The notes under the pieces: model-generated
Databases searched by the model: none
Told to the model about the DNA's origin: nothing
What the model saw: the letters and a program-made list of their open reading frames with translations, nothing else
In this document: positions 51,532 through 63,443 of the stretch, one piece after another
Layout: the number at the start of each line of letters is the position of its first letter
How positions within the stretch are numbered: the first letter of the stretch is position 1
Program-made: the position numbers and the translations under genes
Source: Emergomyces orientalis
Taxonomy: Eukaryota; Ascomycota; Eurotiomycetes; Onygenales; Ajellomycetaceae
Assembly: GCA_002110485.1 (NCBI GenBank)
Contig: MOWL01000067.1
Span: forward strand, 1,054,001-1,118,000
Length of the DNA stretch: 64,000 nucleotides
Direction: 5' to 3'

Positions 51532-53689
51532 ATGGAGGTGAGGACGGTGTTATGCGTTGCGGAAAAGCCATCGATTGCGAAAGCAATTGCAAACCACTTG
51601 GGAGATCGAGTGATTACGGTTCGTGAGCACAGACCCGCGCAATCCGCCAGTTGAGCTAATGGACGTGCAGCATAACATCCAAGGCAATCCATATGTGAAG
51701 AACTACAAATTCGACTACACCTTTCCGCAATGGGGTCATTGCAGTGTCACGATGACCTCTGTGCTCGGCCACCTCCTTAGCCACGAGTTTGAGCCGCGAT
51801 ACAAGAGCTGGACTTCATGCGACCCATCTGCGCTTTTTGACGCTCGCATCGAGGTTTTCGTTGGTAGCAACAGCAAGCCTATCGCGGACAACATCAAGCG
51901 ACACGCTCGCCGGGCCGACGTGCTCTTTATCTGGACCGACTGCGACCGCGAAGGTGAGCATATAGGCACCGAGATTCGGTCGGTGGCAGCACAAAGCAAC
52001 CAGGCTCTGGGTCGCGCTGGCGGCACAGTAAGAGCACATTTCTCCAACATCGAAAGAACGCATATCATCCACGCCGCTCATCGTCCCGCCGATCTCGACG
52101 AAGCGCAAGCCAACGCAGTAGCTTCACGTATCGAGCTCGATCTTCGTGTGGGCGCAAGCTTCACCCGGCACCTCACTCTGAGCATTCGTCCTGTACTGCA
52201 GCGAGGCAATCAGTCAGAAGCCTCTCAATTAATCAGCTACGGGAGCTGTCAGTTTCCTACGCTTGGCTTCATCGTCGAGCGCTACTGGCGCGTTCGGAAT
52301 TTTATCCCGGAACCATTCTGGAGCATCAAACTGATGCATCGAAAAGATGGAACAAGGGTGAGCTTTAGTTGGGCTCGTAAACAGCTCTTCGACAGAAGCA
52401 TAGCTGTTATTCTCTATGAGCGGTGTCTCACTTCGCAGAATGCTCAGGTCCAAAAGGTCAAAACCACGCCAACGAGCAAGTGGAAACCCTTACCGTTGAC
52501 TACTCTAGAGCTTCAGAAGTGCGGTAGCAGATTCTTCGGAATGGACAGTCAAAAGGTTCTGCAGCTTGCAGAAAAGCTATATCAAAAAGGTTGGATTAGC
52601 TATCCTCGAACCGAGACAGATCAGTTCGATCGGGGTATGGACCTTCGCGGCCTCGTCCAGAAGCAGGCGCAGGGCGGCCGCTGGGCTGATTATGCAACGG
52701 CGCTAGTCCAAGGAGGCTTTTCGTGGCCCCGTAACGGACATAATGATGATAAGGCCCACCCGCCTATCCACCCGGTCAATTTCGTCAATCCAACTACGCT
52801 CTCGCATGAAGAGCAGCGTGTTCATGAGTTCGTCGTCCGGCGCTTTCTGGCATGCTGCAGCAAAGACGCCCAGGGGTCAAAGACCGACATTACTATTCTC
52901 TATGGACCGGAAACATTCCATGCATCTGGCCTTGTAATATTAGAGCGCAACTATCTCGATGTCTACGTTTACGATCGGTGGAGCAACCAAGAACTTCCCC
53001 CGTTCATCAAAGGCGAGGTCTTCGAGCCGACCGAAGCCATTCTCTGTGAAGGTAAGACGTCACCACCTGGATATCTAACTGAACCAGACCTGCTTGCACT
53101 AATGAACGCGAATGGTATCGGCACTGATGCTACCATGGCCGACCATATTGTCACAATTATAGACCGACAATACGTCGAAGCCAGAGCTCAGCCAAGGCAG
53201 GCGCGGCATGGAAATGACGAAGAAACTTCCGAGGAGTTGCCAGCCCAAGCGAGAGGCGGAAATGGTCGTAGAGGTAGAACTGCAGGTGGCGGCAGGAATA
53301 GCGGTGCTGGCCGCGGTGGCGCTATCACAGGTGTTCGGGAGTTCATACCCACGACGCTGGGGGTCGCTTTGGTTGAGGGTCACGAGAACATGGGGTTCGA
53401 GACTAATTTGATGAAGCCATTTTTACGCAAGGAGGTAAGATAACGTTCTTGATCAATCCCCGTCACGGGCTGCTGATGACAGGCGTAGATGGAGCTAAAG
53501 ATGAACGCCATATGCAATGGGCAAACGACTAAGACTCGGGTCGTTAACGAAACCATCGAGCAGTATCGAGGGGTCTATGCTCGCATGCAGCAACATACGG
53601 ACGTCCTTCGTACGGTGAGGACTGAGTCTCGGTGTACCTACTACTCCGCTGATGTGATTGTAGGCTGTTCGGAAGTATGTTTTCGGTGA
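51532..53689 (+). CDS. DNA topoisomerase III (type IA), accessory copy
   Basis: The N-terminus (MEVRTVLCVAEKPSIAK) carries the Toprim Glu. The main exon holds VKNYKFDYTF, the acidic triad in WTDCDREGEHIG, the active-site Tyr in GWISYPRTETDQF, and ANGIGTDATMADHI. A Gly/Arg-rich stretch (GGGRNSGAGRGG) follows. A 54-bp intron (53435-53488) leads to the last exon, with GVYARMQQHTDVL. The N-terminal piece and main exon connect only by a 28-nt GT-AG interval (about 51623-51650) or a one-base frameshift. The enzyme family relaxes negative supercoils and works with RecQ helicases on recombination intermediates. C-terminal zinc fingers are absent. Confidence 0.75.
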
Positions 53690-54037
53690 AATGAACTGAG
53701 GATTGTCGACCTCACCACCGAACCCTACCAGTTGCCGCGCTCCCAACCTACAATCCTATGCAAGAATAAATTCCGACTTGGCGTTTATTCCGCGCCGTCA
53801 TTTGTTGTCAGCCGACCGACCACCCCGATCCCGTATATCAATGTGAATCATCATATTGATCTACCTCCAAGTACACTCTCTGCAGAACATAACCTATTGA
53901 CGTCCCCCTTTCATTTTATCACCAATGCACACAATCCCACACGGCCCAAAATATAGTACGGGGTGTCCGCCTCCAACAATCCTGTCAACCTCGATTCCAC
54001 CCTGTCGTTGTCCCCCGATGGGGCAAACGGATCCCAC
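53690..54037. other. Intergenic, no gene seen
   Basis: Pyrimidine-rich sequence with no coding signal between convergent genes. Confidence 0.35.
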
Positions 54038-54382
54038 TCAAGTAGAGCAACTGACCAAGTACAAGTTGACTTTATTACTATTTTTTCCAAGGTTCCCCTT
54101 CCACGTTCCCCAGAAGCCGGTCTCGAGCAACTTCTTCCCCTTGCAATTATCCTCGTCGTAGAATCTAGCTTCGCAAGGCGTGTTCTCCGCCCACTTGAGG
54201 CTGTTTGCTCTATTCTTGGAGCCGGGAGCGAGATTCGAGCGCTTTTGTCTGATGGTTCCGGTGCGATAGTGGATCCGCGTGCCCTTGTAGTTGTTCTTGT
54301 CCCAGATCTGGAGCTTCCAGGCGTCGGACAGCGCCGCGAGCAGGATCACTAGAAGGGCGAGGCTGAACGTGATGGACCTCAT
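54038..54382 (-). CDS. Small secreted beta/gamma-crystallin-like protein
   Basis: A single exon of 114 residues with a clear signal peptide (MRSITFSLALLVILLAALSDA). The mature part has two related Greek-key-type motifs, LQIWDKNNYKGTRIHY and ARFYDEDNCKGKKLLE, each with the aromatic-x-x-x-x-Tyr/Cys-Lys-Gly pattern of beta/gamma crystallins. FWGTWKGNLG and a final Cys (YLVSC) follow. Three Cys allow at most one disulphide. I chose the ATG at 54382 because it starts the signal peptide; an ATG at 54550 would add a non-secretory extension. It is likely extracellular. Function unknown; such folds occur in secreted antimicrobial and adhesion proteins. Confidence 0.6.
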   Translation of the reverse strand: MRSITFSLALLVILLAALSDAWKLQIWDKNNYKGTRIHYRTGTIRQKRSNLAPGSKNRANSLKWAENTPCEARFYDEDNCKGKKLLETGFWGTWKGNLGKNSNKVNLYLVSCST

Positions 54383-55090
54383 GGTGGAAGTCGGTACGGA
54401 GTCTGGATTCAGAGTCAGTTCGTCTGCTTGTTTGGTCGAACAAGAGGTCTGAGGGCTCCTGTATTTGGTCATCGATGAATTAGTATTTGCAGTAGATAGG
54501 AATACAGAGTTTTTCGAAGAATAGTCAATCCTTGCATACCAGTATTTCACACGCTTTTAAACACCTATTTTGGCTCCTATTGCCTGGATTCCGCACACGC
54601 CGATTAGCCTCTACCATGGTTGGCGGGTAGTCCTTCCTGTAAGCGCTGATATTTTTGGTGATTAAGTCATGTCACATGTATCCATGACAACCGGCGAACA
54701 AGGGTCAAGTGAACATGGGGACGAAAGACGTTCTTGAGAGACGTTGTCGCCTGTTTGTGTCCTGAGCATTCAGCACTACCCAAAATCTGATGTAGGCAGG
54801 CTGGAACATAATAAGGCGTACTTCACAGCAATCCTCTGCCGCTAAAAGCCGACATATTTATGATTTGCCCGAGTGTAAAGCAAAGATAAAATCCTGGAAG
54901 CGAATCCCACCCGTAATGCCCGCACTGGATCAGCTCGGATTTTCGCCCTGTGCACAGCTTACTGTGGTGACAAGAGCTGGCCCGAATGGTCATCCTCATC
55001 CAAATAATAGAACTCGACATACTTTGATGAATACATGTGCTGAACGGTCAACAATAAAGCCCACTGTATATGGAAATACTGCTTACTGGC
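54383..55090. other. Intergenic ending in a piece of repeat family E
   Basis: 55035-55085 (GCTGAACGGTCAACAATAAAGC) matches the edge of repeat family E. No gene is seen. Confidence 0.4.
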
Positions 55091-55372
55091 ACTCAAATGT
55101 TCCGCGCTGCATCCTGATCTTCTTTCACAGAGGCCCGTAGACCGGCAGCATATCGCTCTAACTGCAGAATAGTTGTCAGCGACAGAATACTCCGTGTTTC
55201 TATTGTCTCGAGTATCGCGAACATTCGCCCAAGTATTTCAATCATTTCGAGCGCCTGGCTGTGGATCTCCATGATTTCGTCTCACCGAGATGTATTGCCG
55301 CCGCCCTTGATGTGAGAGGCGGTTGAAGATCTTCGCGCGCCATGATTGGCATTCGGCATTGCGGTGAATGCT
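55090..55372 (-). pseudogene. Duplicated gene fragment H, copy 1
   Basis: The minus strand reads MPNANHGARRSS, a TGA stop, then DEIMEIHSQALEMIEILG, RMFAILETIE, then LSLTTILQLERYAAGL and RASVKEDQDAARNI. The TGA replaces the CGC seen in copy 2, so this copy is dead. Sequence after the fragment is repeat family E. Confidence 0.6.
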
Positions 55373-55639
55373 TTAAAACTTCCTCTTGCAGCTCGAAATG
55401 AAACTTCGGAAAGGAAAATGACACCGTGCACCAGTCGCGCATGCATCTTTGCAGGACCATACGAGGCGTACTGTTTCCTTACGGGAAGGAAGAACTTATT
55501 GTTGGAACGCCGCAAGACCCAAAAAAGTTATATGATCCTATTATTAAAGCGTATGATGACACGATAGCTCTGATTGAAACGTAATAGGATTAATGATTGC
55601 TCTGTTCTGGCGAATAAGTATTATATATTAGCCTGTCCA

Positions 55640-56085
55640 ATACATACGGTTTAATGTGCCCAGTTATTTGCTAATTAGGTCCACTCCACTTTCTTAGACA
55701 GCTTACTCTGTCAGCTACATGCCATACTTTAAGGGTGAAATATGGATCCCAGCAAATATTCTATGTCTCCTGGAGGAGTGGGAACATTGCTATTCATTAC
55801 ACCTGCTGCACTAAGTTTGAACAACTAAATATCTAGAGGTGGCCGCAGCCCAAAGGTATTGTTGATTTCCAGGAAGCTTTTATCACACATATGAGAAAAT
55901 GCCGACACAATAGTGAACCCCACCAAGAAGCAACCATATGACCTATATCCAAATGAGCACCACAGGGCAGTAGTTCGATTCGCAGATGTACATCATCAGT
56001 AATAGTCAGCCTCCCCCGACCTGAGTTCCCTGGACATTTTTTTCAATGTACCTTGCTGAACAGTCAGCAATTAAAGCCCACTGTA
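55640..56085 (-). repeat. Repeat family E, copy 2
   Basis: Reverse complement of 39846-40290 over its whole length, with small indels. Confidence 0.8.
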
Positions 56086-56109
56086 TATGGAAATAATGCT
56101 TACCAACAC

Positions 56110-56319
56110 TCAAATGTTGCTACATCCCGGTTTTCTTTCTTTATTCCCTCTTTCTATCGTCTCGAGTATCGCGAACATTCGCCCAAGTATTTCAATCATT
56201 TCGAGCGCCTGGCTGTGGATCTCCATGATTTCGTCGCGCTGAGATGTATCGTTGCCACCTTTGGTGTTCGAGGAGGAGGTTGCTGAAGGTCTTCGCATGT
56301 CATAATTCGCATTCGGCAT
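56110..56319 (-). pseudogene. Duplicated gene fragment H, copy 2
   Basis: MPNANYDMRRPSATSSS, then QRDEIMEIHSQALEMIEI, then RMFAILETIERGN. The reading frame is open where copy 1 has a stop, but it ends at the junction with repeat family E. Both copies therefore have the same neighbour at a similar point. It is predicted helical and possibly the start of a coiled-coil protein. Confidence 0.5.
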
Positions 56320-56519
56320 TGCGGCAAGCTAGACGGGTTTCTAGATAGCTACAGGGTTCTGTTGAGACGCGAATTTCTAGTCGATTTGTGGAGTATGGTT
56401 TATTACGGTTGAAGAATAAGAATATACATATCCAGAACCGGAGAGGTTTTTATATCTCTTCGGAGCTAGACAAAATAGACCAACGGAAATGGTTCGAAGA
56501 AAAACCAAAGTGAGAGGCA

Positions 56520-56640
56520 AAGAAAAGAGGGGGAAGAGCAAACAAAGGAACTAACAAAGGAACAAACAAAGGAACAAACAAAAGAACAAACAGAGGGACA
56601 AACAAAGGAACAAACAAAGGGACACACACAAAGTACCATA
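56520..56640. repeat. 12-bp tandem repeat (GGAACAAACAAA)
   Basis: About ten imperfect units with a strong purine/pyrimidine strand bias. They encode FVPLFV-type repeats on the minus strand, which I regard as non-coding. Confidence 0.8.
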
Positions 56641-56669
56641 CCATGGGCGTGGGCAAGATAGACCTTCGG

Positions 56670-56900
56670 CTGGAATGTGATAGGCGATGTCAATGGAGCT
56701 CGTGGACCGGAATCAAATATGCTAAGCAGGCAAAGATCAAACAAAGAGAACCAAAGCAAAATGAGAGAACAATCAAGACAGGCAAAGTACGGAACAAATC
56801 AGAACCGAAATTGATATTGACATATCAGACCAAGATCCTAACCAATCGGCTTTACAATCCCGCGTCCACCCTCCCCTGCGCGATCTCCCATTGGCTTGCC
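56670..56900 (+). repeat. Repeat family D, copy 2
   Basis: Inverted relative to 30895-31105; see that entry. It ends near CCCTGCGCGATCTCC. Confidence 0.75.
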
Positions 56901-57086
56901 CCCTCGCCCGCGGATCCCGGGATCCACCACCTTTTCAACCAGCCACTCCTACTCCGTGGAGAGACACCGGCTTGGGACGCACCGGAAGTGGCCACTTCAT
57001 CCCATGGTAAAGGGAGATTTCCGTAAGTGGAGGGTACGTGTATAGCTGTGGCAGTCTCTTTGTAGCGGCCGTTGGGATATTCTCGC

Positions 57087-58838
57087 TCAACGGCATCCAT
57101 GTTTTCTCGGCCTCGACTTCGACTTCGACTTGCGAGTTGGCGGCGGGGTGCGATCCTTCAGCTTGGTGGAGTACCGCACCTGCAGAGTCGCCTTGGATCT
57201 ACCCGGGAAGCGCTTGGCGATCTCATCCCATGGCTCGCCGTCCTCCTTGAGTTCCTTCAGCAGCGCGTCATCCTCTGAGGTAAATGGCACACGTCTACCG
57301 GTCGCGACAGACGGCCGCCCTTCTCGGCCGGGGCTCGACAGATCATTTGCAGTCGCCGACAGGAGCCGGCCGGTCTCCTCGTGACAGAATGTTATAGTGT
57401 AGCACACTCTGGACCCGGCCACGGAGCTTGAAAGAAAGCCGGAGACTGGTATGTCGTCGCCCGAGCGGTTTGTCGCTGCGTCATCTAGTGAGACAGTGGA
57501 CACACTGGAAGAATCACCGGCCGGGTTTTCACTGTGCTTCGTCGTCGGATTCCGTTTCCCTGGCTTATCGTCTACCACAGCAGCCGGAGAGGGATCTCCC
57601 GTGCAAGCAGCAGAAGTGACGACGGATCTGGAGGACCGCTGCGTCCAGAGTTTCTGCCGCTTGCGTGGCCGCCTAGCGACATGGTCATCATCATCACTTT
57701 GTCGATACGCCTCGTCGTCGTCGCCGCTGCTGCAGTCGCTGGAGTGATTGAAGTCGCTGGAGTCGCTGGGGTCGCTGACGTCGCTCCTATCGCCCCGGCC
57801 CTCTCTCTCCACGAGAGCGTCTGGCGGGGAAGGAATCTCGACTCGAACATCCGTGCGTCGCACGCGTCCCCGCCCCATCGGCCTGCAATCTTTCCCAGCG
57901 CATTTTCCAGGGCTGACGGGAGTTCCAGGCTCCGGTTTGGCTCCCGTGCTGGAAGGTGTACCCACAAGCCCTCCGCCCGTGGCACCGGCGCGCACATCGA
58001 GACCAATAGTCCTCCTGGATTCATCATCGTTCGGAGGATTCTCTCCATCGCTCTCCAAGTCCACGAGGATCGGTTGTTCTGCCGAAGGCGGTGTCAGAAG
58101 GCGGAGCTCCAAAGACAAATCAAAATGAAAGATGCGGGAGCTGACTTACCCTGGCATCCTACTGACCTCGGTAACTTCGCTAAACTGTACGGGTGTCGGT
58201 CAGAGACACCTGCCAGGCCAGGCGGAGGACATGAGGCTTCCGGTTCACACTCGTCCAGCGCCGGATCGTGATCGCTGTCGGAGAGAGGAGGGACGATTTT
58301 CTGAGGTGATGATCGGTCGGCCTTCTGTGAAGATCTATCACTTGAGGCTTCCCGGCGGGGCCTGACGTCTGGCGCGGTCGAGCCTGGAGAAAACATTGTA
58401 TCTTCGATCAGCAGATGGCCCGGGAGATTTTCGCTCGAATGAAGGGCGCCTACCTTGGATCACGCCGGCGACACGGGCGCTGGACGGCTCAACACCATTC
58501 TGGTGGGTGGAGCCGCGACTGCTCATGTCAACCACCTCCACGACGTCCAGACGTTCCAGCTCAGTATCGAACTCGTTCAACCGAGCGTTCGATGCTCGAA
58601 CGCCGATCTGGCTGTCCAGGCCACCTAGGTTATCTCTACGGAAGTGAAGCGGGGGCCAGGGAGGTGAATGGGTGTTTAACGGTGGTTCAGGGATGATGAA
58701 TTGTGCTGGAGTCATAGGAGTGGGCTGGAGAAGATGGTGTTCACGAATAGAGGGCTTGGTGGGGAGCGGCTGGAGAGGCTTGGGAGGCTTGCGGGGAAGT
58801 GGGCAGTACGGGATGATGAAGTCCATATCCACGGCCAT
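57087..58838 (-). CDS. Myb/SANT-domain protein with a long disordered N-terminus
   Basis: Exons 58838-58454, 58383-58150 and 58078-57087 are joined by introns of 70 and 71 bp in phase and give 536 residues. The first 400 residues are Pro/Ser/Asp-rich with acidic runs and basic clusters (RRPRKRQKL). Near the end, AGSRVCYTITFCHEETG precedes a single Myb/SANT repeat: RRVPFTSEDDALLKELKED, then PWDEIAKRFPGRSKATLQV. A basic tail ends the protein (RKSKSKSRPRKHG). This layout (tyrosine-isoleucine-threonine strand, then SANT) is common in mould proteins of unknown targets. The protein is complete and probably nuclear. The first Met is at 58838. Confidence 0.7.
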
Positions 58839-61800
58839 GGTTATTAGGGAAGGGAAATCGTAACTGGCGAGGGTTAAACTCCACAGTGCATATTGTTCGT
58901 TCCCTCACGTCCAAACAGACCGGGAAAGCAGGCCCCTTATATAGACTCTATGTACATTCTCCGCATCAGCGAAAGGGCGAAGAATTCAGTTGAAGTGATC
59001 CCGGCTACAAGCACAGCAAGGACGAATCGGCGACACCGAAACCAAGTAGTAGCTCCTCATCTTCTCTCGTCCCCTGCCCCCGCTCGGGGAACCATTCACA
59101 CCCTGGGAGAAAAAAAAAGCAAAGATAGAGAGTAAAGGAGCTCGCTGAATTGTTCCCTGATGCGATTTTGCGCTATACGTATTCTCCATCAAAGCCACGT
59201 CAGCTGGGCAGGTGGTACCTCGCCACGGATCGAGGTAACCCTCCCGATGCAGTTATCGGCCCCACGGCAAGGCAGACTTTGGAGTGCGTATGGAAGGTAC
59301 GAGACGGCCGATTCGCGTGCAGAGAAAATTCAAATCTGCCTCCGGAGAAACCGCCAGGAGGAAGCACGCCCCCACAAGACCCGGTCTTCATCCCTGCATT
59401 TTTGATCATTTTATTTTGTTTCCCCCCGCCGTGCGCCAACCGTCGTTGCATTGGAGCGGCTGAGTCGCGCAGGGATTCGGAAATTCGACTATCGGATAGG
59501 AAGCCACTGTTGCAGGAATTACCCCTCTCCTCTTGTGGATTCGCCAGGTTTCTCTGGAAGAGCCGGAGATGCGAACCATCGCAGGATCCCCCTGGTTCGG
59601 GCCAAACGAGCGTCACCATCGTCGCCGGGGTCGGAGCAATCTAAACAGGAAGCAGGAGGCGCAGCTCCATGTCGCCGCGGAGGTAGCTGCGATCGAGGCG
59701 ACCTCCCTTACGCTGCAAACGCGCCCCAATCGTCCCTCTCTGATTCGCCGAGTTGATGGGTTGGTGGTGGGTTGGTGGATGGTGGGATCCAGAACAGACG
59801 AGGTTACCACATGCAGGAAAACCGGCCGACGTGCATACGCACTAGGTGCCACGTAAGACAGGCCTGGTGCTCACTGCCTGCGTCCGTTGGGTGAGGGATT
59901 TTCGCCATTGGCCGCCGGTCCAAGCGAGGGGAATGAAACGCATGTCGATCCTCCGCAAACCGAGCATGGAGGTGGAGCGAGTATCCAAGGCGTTTTTTCC
60001 ATCACGAGCTGCAGTTCGAGCACAGGGAAAGAAACACGTCACAGAAGTGGGGATGGGGGGACGTTGTTCTCGGACGGGTAATTTCCGGTACGGAGGCGCA
60101 ATTCGTCTGGATCATCCCGGGTCGACAGATAGAATCAGAAACCACGCAGCACACATGGCTGTCGGAGGAGACAGGTGTCTCAAGGGACCTCTTCCCGGTG
60201 ATTTTCACGAGAACGGACAAGAGGCGAAACGGAGGGTAAACGGGCTCGCGGCGCAGGTGCTTGCCTGCCGGCCTGCTCGGCCATCAGCCAGAAAAAATCA
60301 GCATAGCACAACACAGCACAGCAGATCCCTCCATGCAGGCCCCGGCCCAGGCGCTGGAGCGGGGCGAAGCGATGCGACGGCAGCACCAGCATCATCGGCA
60401 GTGGGTAGCGAGCCAATGAGGCGAGTGAGAAGGAAGACTGGGGGTGGGAGGTGGCGCCATTAGCACCGGCGGAGGGGGGATGGGGGAGGGGGGAGGGAAG
60501 GGAAAGGGCTAGGCCGGTGGGCGCAGAGGACATGAGAAGTGAAAAGGAAGAGAGAGGGCGTGGAAGAAAGAGGGGGTCGGAGGAGGTTTATATAGGCGTC
60601 AGACGGGCCCAAGGACCGCGACGTCACCGCCCCACCGACGGGGCGAGAGAGAGTCTAAACCCGGAACGGACGACGCCAGACCCGAACTGGCGAGGCCATG
60701 CCGGATGGGGGGGCCGCCAGGCCGCAACGGGGCAAGCGCGGCGCGGCGGGCGGCGGGCGGCGGCGGGCGCGAGGCGGCCGGGTCGACGCAGACCGAAATA
60801 ATACATTAGGAAATTATATTAATGCAAAAATTTGGGATTACATGTCAACGGTTACATAGGGTTGGCTGGGCAAAGCCTTCGATTATATGCTAGTAGGGGC
60901 GGCTGCATAAGAATACAGAACCTGAGGCACCTCCTGTTCAGGTTAGCCAGAAGAGTGAGAAGCTGACCGTCGCGGGGTCACCTCATGGAAGCGGGGTTTC
61001 TCCTTTACGAAAATTGATCAATGGGAGTTACCTGCTAACATATCTATGCTTTTCAATATAGATATAGATCGTTCTCACACCTCTCCATTTTATCCAGTCA
61101 ATTCCAACCTGAGATCTATTTTCCTCCAAGGTTCCTTCTTCCCACATGTTTGCTTCCTTGCCCTTTCATTACTCAATCTCAACTATTACCTGGGCGACTC
61201 TCAGCACGGCAGAGCGGCGCCAGAAGACTGAACCATGGATTTATATGCCAGACTTTTGATTTGTCGAGAGACTGAGCCCCTCTGGAATTGTTTTCTTGCT
61301 CTCGGCTCTCAGACCCTTTTCTTCTTCTCCAAAATACATCCCTGAATATACCACCCGTTCCATATGCGATTCAATCCATGGGCGGCCCATGTAAAGGCGC
61401 AACTGAAGACCACAAAATTTTTGAAGCCCCACATCAATCTCCTCCTGCCTGTTTTCTCAGCTCGTATCAACCTGTACGTTGATTATTGTTTTTCTTTTGA
61501 GCATTTTGAAACCGGGGTCTCCTATGGACGTTCCTTTTTGAAATCCTCTCCCCGGATTCCTTCAGTCAACAAAGATCAAAGCGGCCTGAAGCCCTTGCCC
61601 CGATACGGCGTCAAGGTCCGTGAGACCGCAGTCAACCCCAGGCCCTTGGGTCGATAATTTTTCACGTCAAGAAGGCCTGGCCTGTCATGGAGCTATCAAC
61701 CCTAGCTTGTCATCCACTGGCCCCGAGTTGGTCCCTGTCTATCACAAAATTTGCTCAGATGGCCCCTTGCTAACAACCTTTCTTTTCATTTTCTCCCTTC

Positions 61801-62224
61801 TCACCCCTTACTGCATTCTAGCCTTCATCCTCTGATACGAATGTGGGTGTGACCGTGGGACTGTCTCATCGTATATATCCAACCTTTGACATATTGCGGA
61901 GGGGTTCTAACCTTGTCCCGCCTGTTAAACCTCCGCGGAAGAGGATATCAACCCAGCAACACTATCAAGGGCCAAATCCAATCAATTCCTTCAATAATCT
62001 ATTTCAATGGTACGGCGTTCTAGCCATGTGCCTCAGTACCCCGCTTGACAAGCTCGCCTTTCCTCATTCAAGGGTTTGGAAATACTACTATAATAAGCAT
62101 GGATATTCCTCCCAGAATGCGCTTGCTGATCTTTCCTGAGTTGTCAAACCGATCCAGATATATCACAACATCTACCCAGGAGACAAAAACCACGAAATAT
62201 ATTTGACCCACAACTTTTTTGACA
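58839..62224. other. Long intergenic region without a recognised gene
   Basis: 59150-60790 is GC-rich with open frames on both strands. 60700-60780 is an extreme GC run (GGCGGGCGG words). 61000-62140 is pyrimidine-rich with short frames. None shows a domain, signal peptide or splice pattern. It may contain a long regulatory region or a non-coding transcript. Confidence 0.4.
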
Positions 62225-62663
62225 ATGAAGTTTGTCTTCGCCATACTTACCTCCCTCTCTATCCTTGGGGGCCCGGCCCTAGCAGCTGTGAATGGTCCAT
62301 GTAGCGGTACCAGCGATACACCGGGCTACTACGGAATCTGCATTTCAACGTCCAGCTGTAGGGCTAATGGCGGAACGTATGTGAACAACCGCTGTCCCAA
62401 TGACCCGAACGACATCAAGTGCTGCACCATTGCCGGATGTTCAGGAAGCAGCAGTTACTGCGGATGGACTAGCCGAGCTTGCAGTGGAACATTTAAATCT
62501 GGTGTGTTTGATAGTGTTTTCCTTCGTCCCTTTTCCGTTTTCGCCTAGCATCGGAAAAGAAAATGACTCCTACCAACTTCAACCCTCACTAATACAAGAT
62601 ATACTAATACCATTTGAAGGATTGTGTCCTGGTGGCAACAATTACAAATGTTGTGATGACTGA
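62225..62663 (+). CDS. Small secreted Cys-rich protein
   Basis: Exons 62225-62501 and 62620-62663 (118-bp intron, phase 1, with a TACTAATAC-like branch site) give 106 residues. A signal peptide (MKFVFAILTSLSILGGPALA) is followed by two Cys modules: GPCSGT, GICISTSSCRANGG and CPNDPNDIKCC; then CSGSSSYCGWTSRACSG and LCPGGNNYKCCDD. The CISTSSC, CPNDP and KCC pattern matches a fungal Cys-rich module found alone or attached to cell-wall hydrolases (NlpC/P60 or lysozyme types). The protein is likely extracellular and disulphide-rich. I chose the ATG because it starts the signal peptide. Confidence 0.75.
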
Positions 62664-63443
62664 GAGGCGCTTACACGCATTCGGCTGTGGACAAAAGCCT
62701 TCCCCGGGATAATTGTTGTCTAAAAATAGCTGCGGAGGGAATATATCTTGGGATTTCTTGCCATTGGCCACTCCTCTCTTTCACCTTTTCCTTCCTCAAC
62801 TGTTGTTTACGAAGCGTATTTGGCAGTGGTTATTTAATTAGGTCCGAATCCAAACTTGGCCTTTCAAGAACCAGAACTGTTTTTGCCCTCAGTTAAATTG
62901 TGCAGTAATTGCAAGCGTAGTTCGGAGGCCTTGCAAAGAAAGAAGTCTATAAAACACTCCATAATTGTAAGGTAAGATTGTGGTAATTGAAAGGCCTTAT
63001 CTACTGTTGGAAGTATGGGGTATATGACGAAGGTATGTATGTACAGTACATACAATAATGAAATGATAGGGGCAACCGTGTTTGACTAGGTGTAATACCT
63101 CGGTACACGGCCAGTATCTCCGCAACAGGAAAAAGATCATCGAAGCTTGATTTAAACACGTAGATTATTGTTCAATCCAAAAAAAAACAATCACAATAAT
63201 CTTAAGTCTGCTCCCCATGAAAAATTTAAGAATATAAAGTTGTTGAAATCCAGCATATCTATCAGCTACTTTTTACTTGTATACGCACAATTTAAGGATC
63301 ATCGACTCGCCACCTCAATTTGACCAATAAAAAATGGTTTGCATTGGCAATAGCCAACCTTAATCCCTCCGAAATGAGGCGGCAGAATTAATCGGTTGAT
63401 TGTGTCTGGTCTCAGACTGGAGACAGTTACAGTACTGTGTGGT
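62664..63443. other. Intergenic, no gene seen
   Basis: AT-rich sequence between the Cys-rich gene and the P450 fragment. Confidence 0.4.

Noticed and set aside
56466..56759. Minus-strand frame rich in FVCSFVCPSV repeats
   Set aside because: It is a translation of the 12-bp GGAACAAACAAA tandem repeat.
59150..60806. Several 100-200 codon frames in a GC-rich block
   Set aside because: All six frames are partly open because of composition; proteins are Arg/Pro/Gly-rich without domains.
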